A DNA stretch of 64,000 bases, from positions 62,001-126,000 of the forward strand of contig JAQUAF010000006.1 of assembly GCA_028687435.1 (NCBI GenBank), in the 5' to 3' direction. How positions within the stretch are numbered: position 1 is the first letter of the stretch; the number at the start of each line of letters is the position of its first letter. The stretch comes from Verrucomicrobiia bacterium (lineage in GTDB: Bacteria; Verrucomicrobiota; Verrucomicrobiia; JABWAM01). The notes beneath the pieces were generated by a model, which searched no databases, had not been told where the DNA came from, and was given only the letters and a program-made list of their open reading frames with translations. Made by a program: the position numbers and the translations under genes. Shown here in pieces: positions 27,165 through 36,090 of the stretch.

Positions 27165-29189
27165 ATGGATCTCAGCGTCGTCATACCGGTCTTCAACCAG
27201 CTTGAGTTGACCAAGCGTTGTCTGGAGTCATTGGATGCCCACACCCGGACGGTGTCGCACGAGGTGATCATCGTGGACAATGCGTCCACGGACGGCACGG
27301 CGGAGTATTTTTCAACGATGATGACGCAAGGTGGCGCCGGAACCCCACCCTCCATTCAAACAATTCGGAATGAGGAAAACCGGGGTTTTGGAATCGCCTG
27401 CAACCAGGGCGCAAAACTGGCGCGGGGCAAAGTCCTGGTTTTTCTGAACAATGACACGGAGGTCAAGGAAGGGTGGGCGGAGTGGCCGTTGCGGGATTTC
27501 AGGGAGCAGCCGGACATTGGAATCATCGGCAACAAGCTTCTTTATCCGGATGGGACCATCCAGCATGCCGGCGTGCAGTTTGTGAAAATGGTGCAAATGC
27601 CCCAGGTGGATTGCTGGCCGATCCATCGATTGAGGGCTGTGCCGGGGGATCTGCCACAGGCCAATCAACCGGAGGACGTCCATGCCGTGACAGGGGCGTG
27701 CCTGTTCATCCCGCGCGATCTGTTCTGGGAGGCCGGCGGATTTTGCGAGGATTACGGGATGTATTTCGAGGACACCGACCTGAATTTGAAAATCCGGCGG
27801 ATGGGCAGACGGATTTTCTACGAGCCGCGCAGCGTGGTGATTCATCATGAGGGAAAATCCTCGCGCAACCGCCTGCTCGGGTCCCAATTGTTGTTGAAGG
27901 CGGCGGAGATTTTTTATTCGAAATGGGAGCCGAGCCTGAAGGAATGGCGCGCAACCCTTGGGCCATGGGCTGTGGTGGACACCGGGCCGTTGGGGGAATT
28001 GGGGGTTCGGTGGGACGCCTCATTTCTTGACCGGAGCGGTTATGCGCAGGCGGCCCGCCAATATGTCATGGCGTTGTCCGATGCCAATGTGCGGGCGCAG
28101 GCGGGGATCACGAATCAGATGGATTGGTCGTATGTCGAGGAAATGAGCATGGCCACCCGGCGGCATCTGGAGCGCCTTGCCAAAACTCCGGTGAGCCGTG
28201 ATGTTTACATCCTTTCCTGGATGCCGGTGGCGGATGAGGATATGTACCGGTTTTTCCGAAACTTGAATTCCAAATTCGGTTATTATGTGGGTTATACGAC
28301 TTTCGAGGCGGATCGCGTTCCGGAGTGCTGGGTGAACGCCTGTGCGGGGATGGATGAAATCTGGGTGCCCAGCCGTTTCAATCGGGACGCTTTTGCCGCC
28401 TCGGGGTTGCCGGTGGAAAAGGTGAAGGTGGTGCCGCATATTTTGAATGAGGAATTGTTTTGTCCAAAAAATGTCCGCCCTCTTGAAATTTCCGGAGTGG
28501 AGGGGTTTTGTTTCCTGTCGGTGTTCGAGTGGAGCCTGCGCAAAGGATGGGATGTTTTATTCAAGGCGTATCGACAGGCTTTCACCAAAAAGGATGACGT
28601 GACGCTGCTCATTCATGCGAATTGCCGGGGAGAACTCGACGCCCGGGAACGGCTGGCAAAGTATTTCAAGGAAGCGGGAGAGGATCCGTCCGGGTGGCCG
28701 CGAATTGTCACGACGCCCGGGCCGTTGAAGGAGGCGGAAATGGCGGCCCTCTATCGGCGGGCGGACGCCTTTGTGCTGCCCACGCGCGGGGAGGGATGGG
28801 GCATTCCCTTCATGGAAGCCATGGCCATGGAACTGCCGGCCATTGGCACGGGATGGGGGGGGCAACTTGACTTCATGAACGACGCGAACAGTTATCTGGC
28901 CGATTTCGAGTTGCGCGAGATTCCGCACGGATGCGATCTGCGGCCGGTTTTGCATCCCGAATTTTATTGGGGCGCGCGCTGGGCCGAGCCATCGGCGGAT
29001 CACATGGCCCGGTTGATGCGCCAGGTTTACGAGCGCCGGGAGGAGGCGAAGGAAAAAGGCCGGGCCGCTAGGGCCTTTGTGACGGAGAATTTCAACCGCG
29101 AACGCGTGGCCGCCACGATCATCAAACACCTGAAGCGCATCCGGATGTCGCCGGTGTTTGTGGAGAGGAAAACCCGGGAAATCCGGTGA
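27165..29189 (+). CDS. GT2-GT4 fusion glycosyltransferase
   Basis: A 674-aa protein of a different type from the module above. Residues 1-250 are a GT2 rhamnosyltransferase-like domain (MDLSVVIPVFNQLELTKRCL, VDNASTDGTAEYF, FLNNDTEVKEGW, GGFCEDYGMYFEDTDLNLKI). Residues about 285-640 are a GT4 domain (SFLDRSGYAQAARQYV, LSVFEWSLRKGWDVL, PTRGEGWGIPFMEAMAMELP with the donor-site EGWG). Between YFSTMM and IRNEENRGFG there is an extra QGGAGTPPSIQ that is encoded by half of a REP-like repeat (27330-27356). The family assembles O-antigen or capsule repeats. Confidence 0.9.
   Translation: MDLSVVIPVFNQLELTKRCLESLDAHTRTVSHEVIIVDNASTDGTAEYFSTMMTQGGAGTPPSIQTIRNEENRGFGIACNQGAKLARGKVLVFLNNDTEVKEGWAEWPLRDFREQPDIGIIGNKLLYPDGTIQHAGVQFVKMVQMPQVDCWPIHRLRAVPGDLPQANQPEDVHAVTGACLFIPRDLFWEAGGFCEDYGMYFEDTDLNLKIRRMGRRIFYEPRSVVIHHEGKSSRNRLLGSQLLLKAAEIFYSKWEPSLKEWRATLGPWAVVDTGPLGELGVRWDASFLDRSGYAQAARQYVMALSDANVRAQAGITNQMDWSYVEEMSMATRRHLERLAKTPVSRDVYILSWMPVADEDMYRFFRNLNSKFGYYVGYTTFEADRVPECWVNACAGMDEIWVPSRFNRDAFAASGLPVEKVKVVPHILNEELFCPKNVRPLEISGVEGFCFLSVFEWSLRKGWDVLFKAYRQAFTKKDDVTLLIHANCRGELDARERLAKYFKEAGEDPSGWPRIVTTPGPLKEAEMAALYRRADAFVLPTRGEGWGIPFMEAMAMELPAIGTGWGGQLDFMNDANSYLADFELREIPHGCDLRPVLHPEFYWGARWAEPSADHMARLMRQVYERREEAKEKGRAARAFVTENFNRERVAATIIKHLKRIRMSPVFVERKTREIR
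27330..27356. repeat. REP-like half-element inside a coding sequence
   Basis: GGTGGCGCCGGAACCCCACC followed by CTCCATT closely resembles the left arm GGCGGTGCGGGAGCCCCGCC-CTCCATT. It lies in frame in the GT2 domain, encoding GGAGTPPSI in a surface loop position, so it seems to be an insertion that was tolerated and has since diverged. Confidence 0.6.
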
Positions 29190-29210
29190 ACCTGATTTTT
29201 GTAAAAACAA

Positions 29211-29235
29211 TGGAGGGCTGGCCTCCCGGACAGCC
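29211..29235. repeat. REP-like half-element, sister type
   Basis: TGGAGGGCTGGCCTCCCGGACAGCC lies in the 72-bp gap between two glycosyltransferase genes and matches the right arm of the copy at 59602-59672. Confidence 0.75.
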
Positions 29236-29261
29236 AGGGGATATTCGGTCGATGATGGGTT

Positions 29262-30350
29262 ATGCTTAATTTCTTTGTTCCATTGAACAGTCTGGGTTAC
29301 GGGGTGCACAGTTACAACCTGTTGCAGGCCTACGAACGATATGTGTCGGATGATTTTGCGGTTTATCCCATTCCGCAATGGGAATTGATCAATGAACAGA
29401 CCAAACGCTGGGTGGAGAGGGGGAATCGGTTCAGACGCTCCGATCCGGGAATCACCATCAATCAGGCGCCCCAACTCAACCGTTTTTGCGGGCAACCGAT
29501 GATTGGATTTCCGGTTTTTGAATTGGATATCCTGAGCGAGTATGATCAGGCGATGATCGCCGGCATGGATGCGATCCTGCAGACCAGCCGGTGGGGGAAA
29601 AAGGTTTTGGAAAATCATGGCATCCGGCGGGTCCATATTGTTCCGGAAGGATATGACCCCGAGGTTTATCATCCCGAGTTGAGTTTGGAGGAGAAACGCA
29701 AACGGATCGACCGGCAGGGGGTCACTTTTGTTCATGTGGGAAAATTCGAGCCGCGAAAAAGTTCGCAGGAATTGCTCTTTGCCTTTATCAAGGCCACGGA
29801 AGACGCAAAATGCCGGGCTAATTTGTTGTTTCACGTATTCAATCCGTTTGATCCGGCATGGTTTGAGCGGGCGAAATGCATTTTGGACAATTACCAGTTC
29901 AGGCGGGAAGGCAACCGGTTTATGAAGGGAAACGCCACCGTGTTGATCCCCGAAGTGCGGTTGGATGGAAAAATGGACAAGTTCTATTCGCTGGGGGAAT
30001 TCGGGTTGTGGGCCAGCAAGGCGGAGGGATGGAATCTGCCCCTGATCGAGTGCCTGGCATGCGGTTTGCCATGCCTGACCACGGATAACACGGCTCAAAG
30101 TGAATTTATTCGGAAGGAAATTTATCCGCGTGAATTGGTCATCTCCAGCCGGCAAACCGAGCCCGCAAAGGAGGGCGGTGAATGGTGGAGATTGGATTTG
30201 GACGAGGTGGTTGGAAAAATCCGGCAGGTGTTGGATGATCCGGACCGTCATCTGAAAATGCAGGATGCGTGTCAGGAATCCATCCGGCCTTTCACATGGG
30301 AAAATGCCGCAAGAAAGCTGGATGCCGCGCTGAAGGAAATTTGCGGCTGA
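29262..30350 (+). CDS. Glycosyltransferase family 4
   Basis: A 362-aa GT4 protein. It opens with FFVPLNSLGYGVHSYNLL, the GYG/HS glycine-rich acceptor loop, then has QTSRWGKKVLENHGI, HIVPEGYDPEVYHPE, FVHVGKFEPRKSSQELL and a donor-site segment SKAEGWNLPLIECLACGLP containing the EGWNLPLIE motif. The length fits a single GT-B enzyme. It belongs to the same block and follows a REP half-element. The donor and acceptor are unknown. Confidence 0.88.
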   Translation: MLNFFVPLNSLGYGVHSYNLLQAYERYVSDDFAVYPIPQWELINEQTKRWVERGNRFRRSDPGITINQAPQLNRFCGQPMIGFPVFELDILSEYDQAMIAGMDAILQTSRWGKKVLENHGIRRVHIVPEGYDPEVYHPELSLEEKRKRIDRQGVTFVHVGKFEPRKSSQELLFAFIKATEDAKCRANLLFHVFNPFDPAWFERAKCILDNYQFRREGNRFMKGNATVLIPEVRLDGKMDKFYSLGEFGLWASKAEGWNLPLIECLACGLPCLTTDNTAQSEFIRKEIYPRELVISSRQTEPAKEGGEWWRLDLDEVVGKIRQVLDDPDRHLKMQDACQESIRPFTWENAARKLDAALKEICG

Positions 30351-30401
30351 TTATTTAGACTGCCCGCGCTACGCCGAAGGCTGCAGCCCCTTTTTCCCCT
30401 T

Positions 30402-30469
30402 GGCTGTCCAGGAGGCCAGCCCTCCTTTTCGTATCAAAACAAATGGAGGGCGGGGCTCCCGCGCACCGC
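30402..30469. repeat. Hybrid REP-like element
   Basis: The left arm is the sister type (GGCTGTCCAGGAGGCCAGCC-CTCC) while the right arm is the main type (GGAGGGCGGGGCTCCCG-CGCACCGC). This chimera shows that the two types are exchangeable halves of one family. Confidence 0.75.
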
Positions 30470-30519
30470 TCCCGGCCAACATCGAGATTCCTAACAGCCT
30501 TCAGTCTAATAGCCTAATT

Positions 30520-31359
30520 ATGGCTGAACATCCTTATCGTGCCATGAAGGCCAGGCTGCAACCGTTGTTGCAGCCTGTTTTGTGCCGGCGGGCGCCCGGC
30601 AGCCGCCTGGCGGGGATTTATTACAGTCAGAAGCCGGATTTGGCGGAGGACGTCCTGCCTTTTTATTTATTCCGGAAAAACGCGGATGCGCATTATCCCC
30701 TCATTTATTTTCATCCGGAAGGCAAGCCGCCCGCGGCCGAATTCATTGAGCGGTTTGATGTTCAGGCCGTGCCTTTGCCGCCGTTTTATTTTTGTTCCAA
30801 GATCGCCTACAGTCTTTTTCTGACCTCCCTGGATTTTTACCGGTGTCTGGAGCGGCATGCGCCCCAGGCGGATTGGTATCTGATTTTTCAGTGGGATTCC
30901 TTTCTGGTGCGGGAGGGGTTGGCGGAATTCATGGGCATGGAATGGGATTATTATGGGTCGCCCTGGGAAAAAGGGCTGGTATCGGAGGCATGGTGCGAAC
31001 CGAGGTGTCCGGAAAAGGAGGTGTTGGACAAGAGCTTGCATTCACGTTTGAAACCCATGCGCGTGGGCAACGGCGGTTTTTCCCTTCGCCGGATCAAACC
31101 ATGCCGGAGAGTCTGCGAGGAATACCGCCTGGACCAGCTTTCCTACATGCAGGAGGACGCCTTTTATTGCAATTTTGGACAGTTGACGGGCTTGCGATTT
31201 GCCCCGCTCGATGCGGCGCGGCGTTTTGCGTGGGAAGACGCCCCGGCGATCAAGATGTATGTCCGCGAATTGGGGATCAAAAAACCGCTGGGATTTCATA
31301 ATCTGCCCGCGGAAATGGCCGGGTTGATCCTGAGAGACGCGCTTGGACAAAATGGGTGA
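30520..31359 (+). CDS. DUF5672 family protein, probable glycosyltransferase
   Basis: The frame is open from 30400, but that part is REP-like sequence; the real start is ATG 30520. The 279-aa product has the DUF5672 signatures: ALRF-less N-terminus, LIFQWDSFLVREGL with the acidic metal-site region, MEWDYYGSPWEKG, RVGNGGFSLRRIKPC, and MQEDAFYCNFGQ. The family is widespread in glycan clusters and is thought to be a GT-A glycosyltransferase; that is family knowledge rather than something visible here. It closes the main glycosyltransferase block before the RAYT element. Confidence 0.8.
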   Translation: MAEHPYRAMKARLQPLLQPVLCRRAPGSRLAGIYYSQKPDLAEDVLPFYLFRKNADAHYPLIYFHPEGKPPAAEFIERFDVQAVPLPPFYFCSKIAYSLFLTSLDFYRCLERHAPQADWYLIFQWDSFLVREGLAEFMGMEWDYYGSPWEKGLVSEAWCEPRCPEKEVLDKSLHSRLKPMRVGNGGFSLRRIKPCRRVCEEYRLDQLSYMQEDAFYCNFGQLTGLRFAPLDAARRFAWEDAPAIKMYVRELGIKKPLGFHNLPAEMAGLILRDALGQNG

Positions 31360-31370
31360 TGAAAAAAGAT

Positions 31371-31437
31371 GGCGGCGCGGGAGACCCGCCCTTCATAAAT
31401 TCCGGTTGAAAAATGGAGGGCGGGGCTCCTGCACCGC
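31371..31437. repeat. REP-like element, right side of the RAYT gene
   Basis: GGCGGCGCGGGAGACCCGCC and the mirrored GGCGGGGCTCCTGCACCGC flank 27 bases. It lies 14 bp past the stop of the RAYT gene (which is read on the minus strand). Confidence 0.8.
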
Positions 31438-31451
31438 TTTTCATGTGAAAA

Positions 31452-31908
31452 TTAAAGTTGATGGATTTCGCCTTGAAATATCCACTCGTAAGAGTGGGTG
31501 ACAAGCCCCTGACGCACCGGATTGTTAACCACATATTCCCATTTTTCCTCGTATTTTTCGTCCGTTCGCAAAGTTCGATCCCAGAAATCTGTCTGCCAGA
31601 TGGGTTTTGATGCAGGATTTGGCCAGTCACGGCTTGATAGTGACTTCCAGTAATGGATCCATTTATTAAGTGAGAATGAGCAGGTTATGGATGGCGAACA
31701 GAAGAAATGAATATGATCCGGCATGATCACATAGCGTCCCATCAGCCACTTGTTTTGTTTTTTCCAAATGCAGGAAAGAAGATTTGACACTTGCGGAGTG
31801 GCAAGAATGGGTTTTCGTTTTGCTGTGCAGACCGTGACAAAAAAGATAGGCTGTATTCTGATTTTTACTCGTAAGAGGCAGGTGGATGGGATGGAGGCGG
31901 TTGGGCAT
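31452..31908 (-). CDS. REP-associated tyrosine transposase (RAYT), N-terminus probably frameshifted
   Basis: The core is open in one frame (31452-31958) and carries the Y1/HUH transposase motifs: FFVTVCTAKRKPILA, GRYVIMPDHIHFF with the HxH pair (HUH), QTDFWDRTLR, and EKWEYVVNNPVRQGLV with the catalytic Tyr. It acts as a single-strand transposase on REP hairpins. The longest ORF starts inside a REP and reads MEGGAPAPP, which is not a normal start. A better family-like start, MPNRLHPIHLPLTSKNQ, begins at 31908 in another frame and must join the core near 31850-31875, so one base appears inserted (or two lost) there. It may be a decaying copy, or the core alone may still be expressed. Confidence 0.78.
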
Positions 31909-31932
31909 GGGATTATTGGTTTTGAAGCGGAT

Positions 31933-31998
31933 GGCGGTGCGGGAGCCCCGCCCTCCATTTTGTTATGGAACCACTGGATGGCGGGGCTCCCGCACCGC
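31933..31998. repeat. REP-like element, left side of the RAYT gene
   Basis: GGCGGTGCGGGAGCCCCGCC and GGCGGGGCTCCCGCACCGC are perfect mirrors over 19 positions. It lies just upstream of the RAYT start and 42 bp before the next glycosyltransferase start. Confidence 0.85.
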
Positions 31999-32039
31999 TG
32001 TTACGCTTTTCCTATGGGTTGGTTGGCTGGAAACGTCAA

Positions 32040-33320
32040 ATGAGCGTGTATGGGGTTATTTGTCCCCTGGCGGGGATGGAGCAGATGGCGCAGACGCAGT
32101 GGGTGTCCATGTTGCGCAAACTGGGGCGCCGGGTGGAGGTGCATGCGTTGCGCCTGCCCGATGTTGATCCGCAGGCCCGGGCGCCCAAACTGGCGGAGGA
32201 GGTTTTGAAGAACCGGCCCGAGGCGCTTTTTGTGGAAGGAGCCTTGGGATTCAATCTGCCGGAATTTTATCAGCATCCCGGCATCCGGCAGTTGCCTGTG
32301 GCCGCTTTTTGGTATGATGATCCTTTTCGGACCTTGAGTTATTGGCAGGGGACGCCGGGTTATCTGGAAACGGTTCGCCTGCCAAACGTTTATCATTTTG
32401 TCTGGGACGGTTGCTGGAGGGAATGGTTGAAAACCCGGCATGGCATCCGCTCTTATCCGACCCATCTGGCGGCTGATCCGGACGATTTTTTTCCAAAACC
32501 CGCGCCGCGGGAATTTGCGGATCGCGCGGTGTTCATTGGCACATTTCCGGCCCGCGCGCATCTGGAAAAATTGGAAAACGGGTTGCCTTCCATGGCGCGC
32601 ACGGTTCTCGGCGGGGTGAAGGAGGCGATGGCAAACGCTTCTTACGGGAGAAATCCATATGAAATTTTCGACGAGGTTTTGGGAGCGATGCCGGACAAGG
32701 CGGCGAAGGCCATGGAGATGATGGAGGATCGCCAGCCGGAGCAGATGCTGCATTTGCGGGCGATCGTGCAGATGCTGGGCAAAAGGGAGGTGCGGCGGCG
32801 GGTGGCGGGGGAGGCGTTGAAGGTGATGCCATTGTTGTTGTTGTGCGGCAATTATGAGGAAACCCACGCCGGCGAGGCTGAGATCCGGGAATTGCTGGGG
32901 GAATCGTCGGATCGTCTGCGCGTGGTGGATACGCGGCGAATGGCGGATTCCGGTTTGGTGGATCTTTATGCGCACGGCAGGATTCATTTGCAGGCCACGG
33001 ATCCCCAGTCGGTGGCGGGGGGAATTCCCTTTCGCGTTTTCCAAACCACCGCCTGCCGCAAGCCGCTGCTGACCGATCGCAAACCCGAACTGGCGGAGTG
33101 TTATGAATATGAGAGGGAATTGCTGACGTTTGAGTCCGATAAGGATTTTGCCGGCAAGCTTGCCCGGGCGGCTGGCGACGCGGATCAGTTGGACACTGTG
33201 GCGGAGGCGGGATACCGCCGGTTTCTCCGCGAACACACCTGGCGGCATCGGTTTGAAGAGGTTTGCCGGGTGTTGAAGACGGCGGTGCGGGAGCCCCGCC
33301 CTCCATTGTCTGCACGGTAA
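32040..33320 (+). CDS. CgeB-like glycosyltransferase (paralogue 1)
   Basis: The frame opens in a REP, but ATG 32040 starts the protein proper (MSVYGVICPLAGMEQMAQ). The 426-aa product has the pattern of the CgeB/Glyco-trans-1-2 group: an N-terminal GT-B half with AFWYDDPFRTLSYW and FVWDGCWREWLKT, and a C-terminal half with YAHGRIHLQATDPQSVAGG, GIPFRVFQTTACRKPLLTD, and REHTWRHRFEEVCRVL. The last residues (VREPRPPLSAR) are encoded by a REP-like element that also supplies the stop codon. It is a paralogue of the gene 141 bp downstream. Confidence 0.82.
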   Translation: MSVYGVICPLAGMEQMAQTQWVSMLRKLGRRVEVHALRLPDVDPQARAPKLAEEVLKNRPEALFVEGALGFNLPEFYQHPGIRQLPVAAFWYDDPFRTLSYWQGTPGYLETVRLPNVYHFVWDGCWREWLKTRHGIRSYPTHLAADPDDFFPKPAPREFADRAVFIGTFPARAHLEKLENGLPSMARTVLGGVKEAMANASYGRNPYEIFDEVLGAMPDKAAKAMEMMEDRQPEQMLHLRAIVQMLGKREVRRRVAGEALKVMPLLLLCGNYEETHAGEAEIRELLGESSDRLRVVDTRRMADSGLVDLYAHGRIHLQATDPQSVAGGIPFRVFQTTACRKPLLTDRKPELAECYEYERELLTFESDKDFAGKLARAAGDADQLDTVAEAGYRRFLREHTWRHRFEEVCRVLKTAVREPRPPLSAR

Positions 33321-33349
33321 AAAATGGAGGGCGGGGCTCCCGCACCGCC
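33281..33349. repeat. REP-like element overlapping a gene end
   Basis: GGCGGTGCGGGAGCCCCGCC with its exact mirror GGCGGGGCTCCCGCACCGCC around a 29-base loop. The left arm overlaps the last codons of the CgeB-like gene and the stop TAA lies in the loop, so the insertion extended the protein by about 12 residues. Confidence 0.88.
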
Positions 33350-33460
33350 TCCATCAGAACGGAATAGTCCCGGATCGGGCAAATGTTAGCAGCATTGGGC
33401 GGGACGCCCGCGTTCCCATGTGTTGTCGCAAACAAGTCCATATCCGGATGCAGGTGACGC

Positions 33461-34720
33461 ATGAAGATTGTTTTTCTTGATTTAAATTGCGAGACGCCGA
33501 TGCCGCCCTTTTTCCAGGAGGCGTTTGAGTCGCTGGGGCACGAGGTGGCGACGGTTTTTGCCGCGGGCGCGGCGCCGGAGCAACTGGAGCGGGATCTTGA
33601 TTGTGGGGCAAAGCTCATCCTGGCCGTTCATAACACCGCTTTTCTGGCGGGGGAGACATTGGCCTCGCCCCGGTTGGCCGGCGCGAAAAAAGCCGTTCTT
33701 TATTATGATGATCCGATGAACGGCTACACCCTGTTTGGCCGCCGGCATCCGCTGGTTTCGCGCTGGCGCGAAATGGGGGCGGTTCATTTCATCTGGGACG
33801 GTTATTGGCGGCGGAAGATGAAGGATGTGGCGGGATGGGATTCCTTTGCCACGCATCTGGCGGCGGAACCAAACCGGTTTTCCCCGGAAAAATCCCCGGC
33901 CATTCCCGGGATCGGTCATTGCGTGGTTTTTTTGGGCAACATTCCAAGTCTTGAATCCATTCAGGCTGATCAGGGGGCGCTGCCCGAACCTTATCGACAG
34001 GCAGCCCGTTTGTTTTGCGGCAAGATGGCAAAAGGGGTTTATGGATTGAATCCCTTCGAGGCGATGGAGGAGGTGGTCGGGGAATTGCCGCCGCCCGCGA
34101 AGACGCAAATCCACGAGGAGACTGAATCGTGGCTGAACGGGGCGGTGGATCTGCGGCGGTCGATTCCTCCCCATGTGCAACTGAGGCGGCTGGCTTGGAA
34201 TTTCGGAAAGAGGATCACCCGGTTGAGGGCTTTGCGCGCCGTCTCGCGTGTGGCGCCTGCCGCCATTTTGAGCAATCTGAAACTTTCCGGCGTGGCGGGC
34301 CGGGATGAGCTGCTGCAAGAGATGGGAGGGGGCAAGGGGCATGATCTGCTTTTTGTGGACAGTTCGCAGGCTTCTTATTATCAACTGGCCCATCTTTACC
34401 GCTCGGGACTGGTTCATTTCCAGACAACCGATCCGCAATCGGTGGACGGTGGCATTCCCTACCGGGTTTTTCAATGCGCCGCCTGCGCTGTGCCCCTGAT
34501 TTCCGACGCCAAAAAGGAATTGCTGGAATGTTTCGAGCCGGACAGGGAGATGATTTATTTCAATCGGGAGGATGAGATTGCCGGGGTGGTGGAACGGGCG
34601 TTGGGCAATCGCGCGAGTCTCCGGGATGTGGGGATGGCGGCATACGAACGGTACAAACGGGAACACACATGGATCCATCGCGCAACCGATATTTTGCTGA
34701 GGACAGGTTGTTTGGGCTGA
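33461..34720 (+). CDS. CgeB-like glycosyltransferase (paralogue 2)
   Basis: A 419-aa protein paralogous to the previous gene. The N-terminal half has MKIVFLDLNCETPMPPFFQ, VLYYDDPMNGYTLFG and HFIWDGYWRRKMKD in the same places, and the C-terminal half shares YRSGLVHFQTTDPQSVDGG, GIPYRVFQCAACAVPLISD, and KREHTWIHRATDILL. The pair probably adds similar or identical sugars. It is the last gene of the glycosyltransferase block, 70 bp before serS. Confidence 0.83.
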   Translation: MKIVFLDLNCETPMPPFFQEAFESLGHEVATVFAAGAAPEQLERDLDCGAKLILAVHNTAFLAGETLASPRLAGAKKAVLYYDDPMNGYTLFGRRHPLVSRWREMGAVHFIWDGYWRRKMKDVAGWDSFATHLAAEPNRFSPEKSPAIPGIGHCVVFLGNIPSLESIQADQGALPEPYRQAARLFCGKMAKGVYGLNPFEAMEEVVGELPPPAKTQIHEETESWLNGAVDLRRSIPPHVQLRRLAWNFGKRITRLRALRAVSRVAPAAILSNLKLSGVAGRDELLQEMGGGKGHDLLFVDSSQASYYQLAHLYRSGLVHFQTTDPQSVDGGIPYRVFQCAACAVPLISDAKKELLECFEPDREMIYFNREDEIAGVVERALGNRASLRDVGMAAYERYKREHTWIHRATDILLRTGCLG

Positions 34721-34790
34721 AGAGGCTCTGAAACCTGAAATAAGAAATAAAACACTGGAAAGCGGTCGCAAAGGCCGCTAAACGAAAACC

Positions 34791-36071
34791 ATGCTTGATC
34801 CAAAACTTTTAAGAGAGAATTTTTCCGCAACCAGGACCGCGCTGGCCCGCCGTTCGGCGGAAGCCGCTGCGGCCGTTGATCCCCTGCAGGAGTTGGATGC
34901 CAGACGCCGCGCCTTGCAGACGCAGGTGGACAACCTGAAAAATCAGCGAAATGTGGTGAGCAAGGAAGTCGGCCATCTCAAATCCAAGGGGCAGGATGCC
35001 ACGGAAAAGATCGCTTCCATGAAAGCGGTGGGGGAACAAATCGCCGCGTTGGATCAGCAGTTGCGGGAGTTGGAGGCGGAATTGGAGCAAAAAGCGCTTT
35101 TTGTCCCGAACACGCCTCATTCCAGCGTTCCGGATGGCGCCGATGCCGCAGCCAACCGGGAGGTGCGGCGATGGGGCGAGGCGTTGAAATACGATTTCAA
35201 GCCCAAGCCCCATTGGGAACTGGGGCCGCAGCTGAAAATATTGGATTTTGAACGCGCCGCCAAGATTTCCGGCTCGGGTTTTGTCTGCCATTGGGGACTG
35301 GGCGCGCGTTTGCAGCGCGCATTGATCCAGTTCATGCTGGATCTGCACAGCCGGAAACATGGTTACACGGAGGTTTCCCCGCCATTTGTGGTTTTGGAGA
35401 AAGCCATGGTGGGCACCGGCCAGTTGCCGAAATTCCGGGAGGACATGTATGCCTTGAAGGACGACCCCCAATTTTTGATCCCAACCGCCGAAGTGCCGCT
35501 GACGAACCTGTTCCGGGAGGAAATTTTAAAGCTCGCGGACCTGCCGGTGAAGATGTGCGGTTACACCCCGTGTTTCAGGCGCGAAGCCGGTTCCGCGGGC
35601 AAGGATACGCGGGGAATGATCCGGGTGCATCAGTTCGACAAAGTGGAGCTGGTCAAAATCGTGGAACAGGAGAAATCCTACGACGAGTTGGAGGCTCTTG
35701 TTCGCGACGCCGAGGCGGTGCTCCAGGCGCTGGAACTGCATTATCGCGTGGTGTTGCTTTGCGCGGGGGACATGGGATTCTGCGCCGCCAAATGCTACGA
35801 CATCGAGGTATGGTGTCCGGGGGTGGGCGGATATCTGGAGGTTTCCTCTTGTTCCAATTTCGAGACTTTCCAGGCGCGGCGCATGAATCTGCGTTACAAG
35901 GATGCGGAAGGCAAAACGCGGATTTGCCATACCCTGAACGGATCGGGAACCGCCCTGGCGCGGCTGACCATTGCCTTGCTGGAAACCCATCAGCAGGCGG
36001 ATGGAAAAGTCAGCATTCCCGCCGCCCTGCGTCCCTATCTGGGCGGATTGGAATTTTTGTCGAATTCCTGA
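34791..36071 (+). CDS. serS: Seryl-tRNA synthetase
   Basis: A 426-aa class II synthetase of normal length. Residues about 30-100 form the long N-terminal coiled coil that contacts the tRNA. Motif 2 is GYTPCFRREAGSAGKDTRG near residues 255-273, and motif 3 is TLNGSGTALARLTIALLE near 381-398. The segment MVGTGQLPKFREDMY is the SerRS-specific loop. It charges tRNA-Ser, and selenocysteine tRNA where present. A housekeeping gene directly after a glycan locus is a convenient boundary for that locus. Confidence 0.97.
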   Translation: MLDPKLLRENFSATRTALARRSAEAAAAVDPLQELDARRRALQTQVDNLKNQRNVVSKEVGHLKSKGQDATEKIASMKAVGEQIAALDQQLRELEAELEQKALFVPNTPHSSVPDGADAAANREVRRWGEALKYDFKPKPHWELGPQLKILDFERAAKISGSGFVCHWGLGARLQRALIQFMLDLHSRKHGYTEVSPPFVVLEKAMVGTGQLPKFREDMYALKDDPQFLIPTAEVPLTNLFREEILKLADLPVKMCGYTPCFRREAGSAGKDTRGMIRVHQFDKVELVKIVEQEKSYDELEALVRDAEAVLQALELHYRVVLLCAGDMGFCAAKCYDIEVWCPGVGGYLEVSSCSNFETFQARRMNLRYKDAEGKTRICHTLNGSGTALARLTIALLETHQQADGKVSIPAALRPYLGGLEFLSNS

Positions 36072-36090
36072 AGCGGTTGTGAAAAACAAC

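Larger units (their letters stand above)
31371..31998. mobile_element. RAYT gene flanked by two REP-like palindromes (REPtron-like unit)
   Basis: A 628-bp unit: a full REP-like palindrome (31371-31437), a REP-associated tyrosine transposase on the minus strand (31452-31908), and a second full palindrome (31933-31998). This is the classic arrangement of RAYT genes, which nick and mobilise their flanking REP hairpins. It sits between the DUF5672 gene and the CgeB-like genes and breaks the glycan operon without an obvious target duplication. Confidence 0.82.

Noticed and set aside
28557..30251. A 564-aa ORF on the minus strand
   Set aside because: It lies opposite two well-supported glycosyltransferases, has no family motif and is explained by GC-rich third positions.
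32001..33248. A 415-aa ORF on the minus strand
   Set aside because: Antisense to the CgeB-like gene; no motif.
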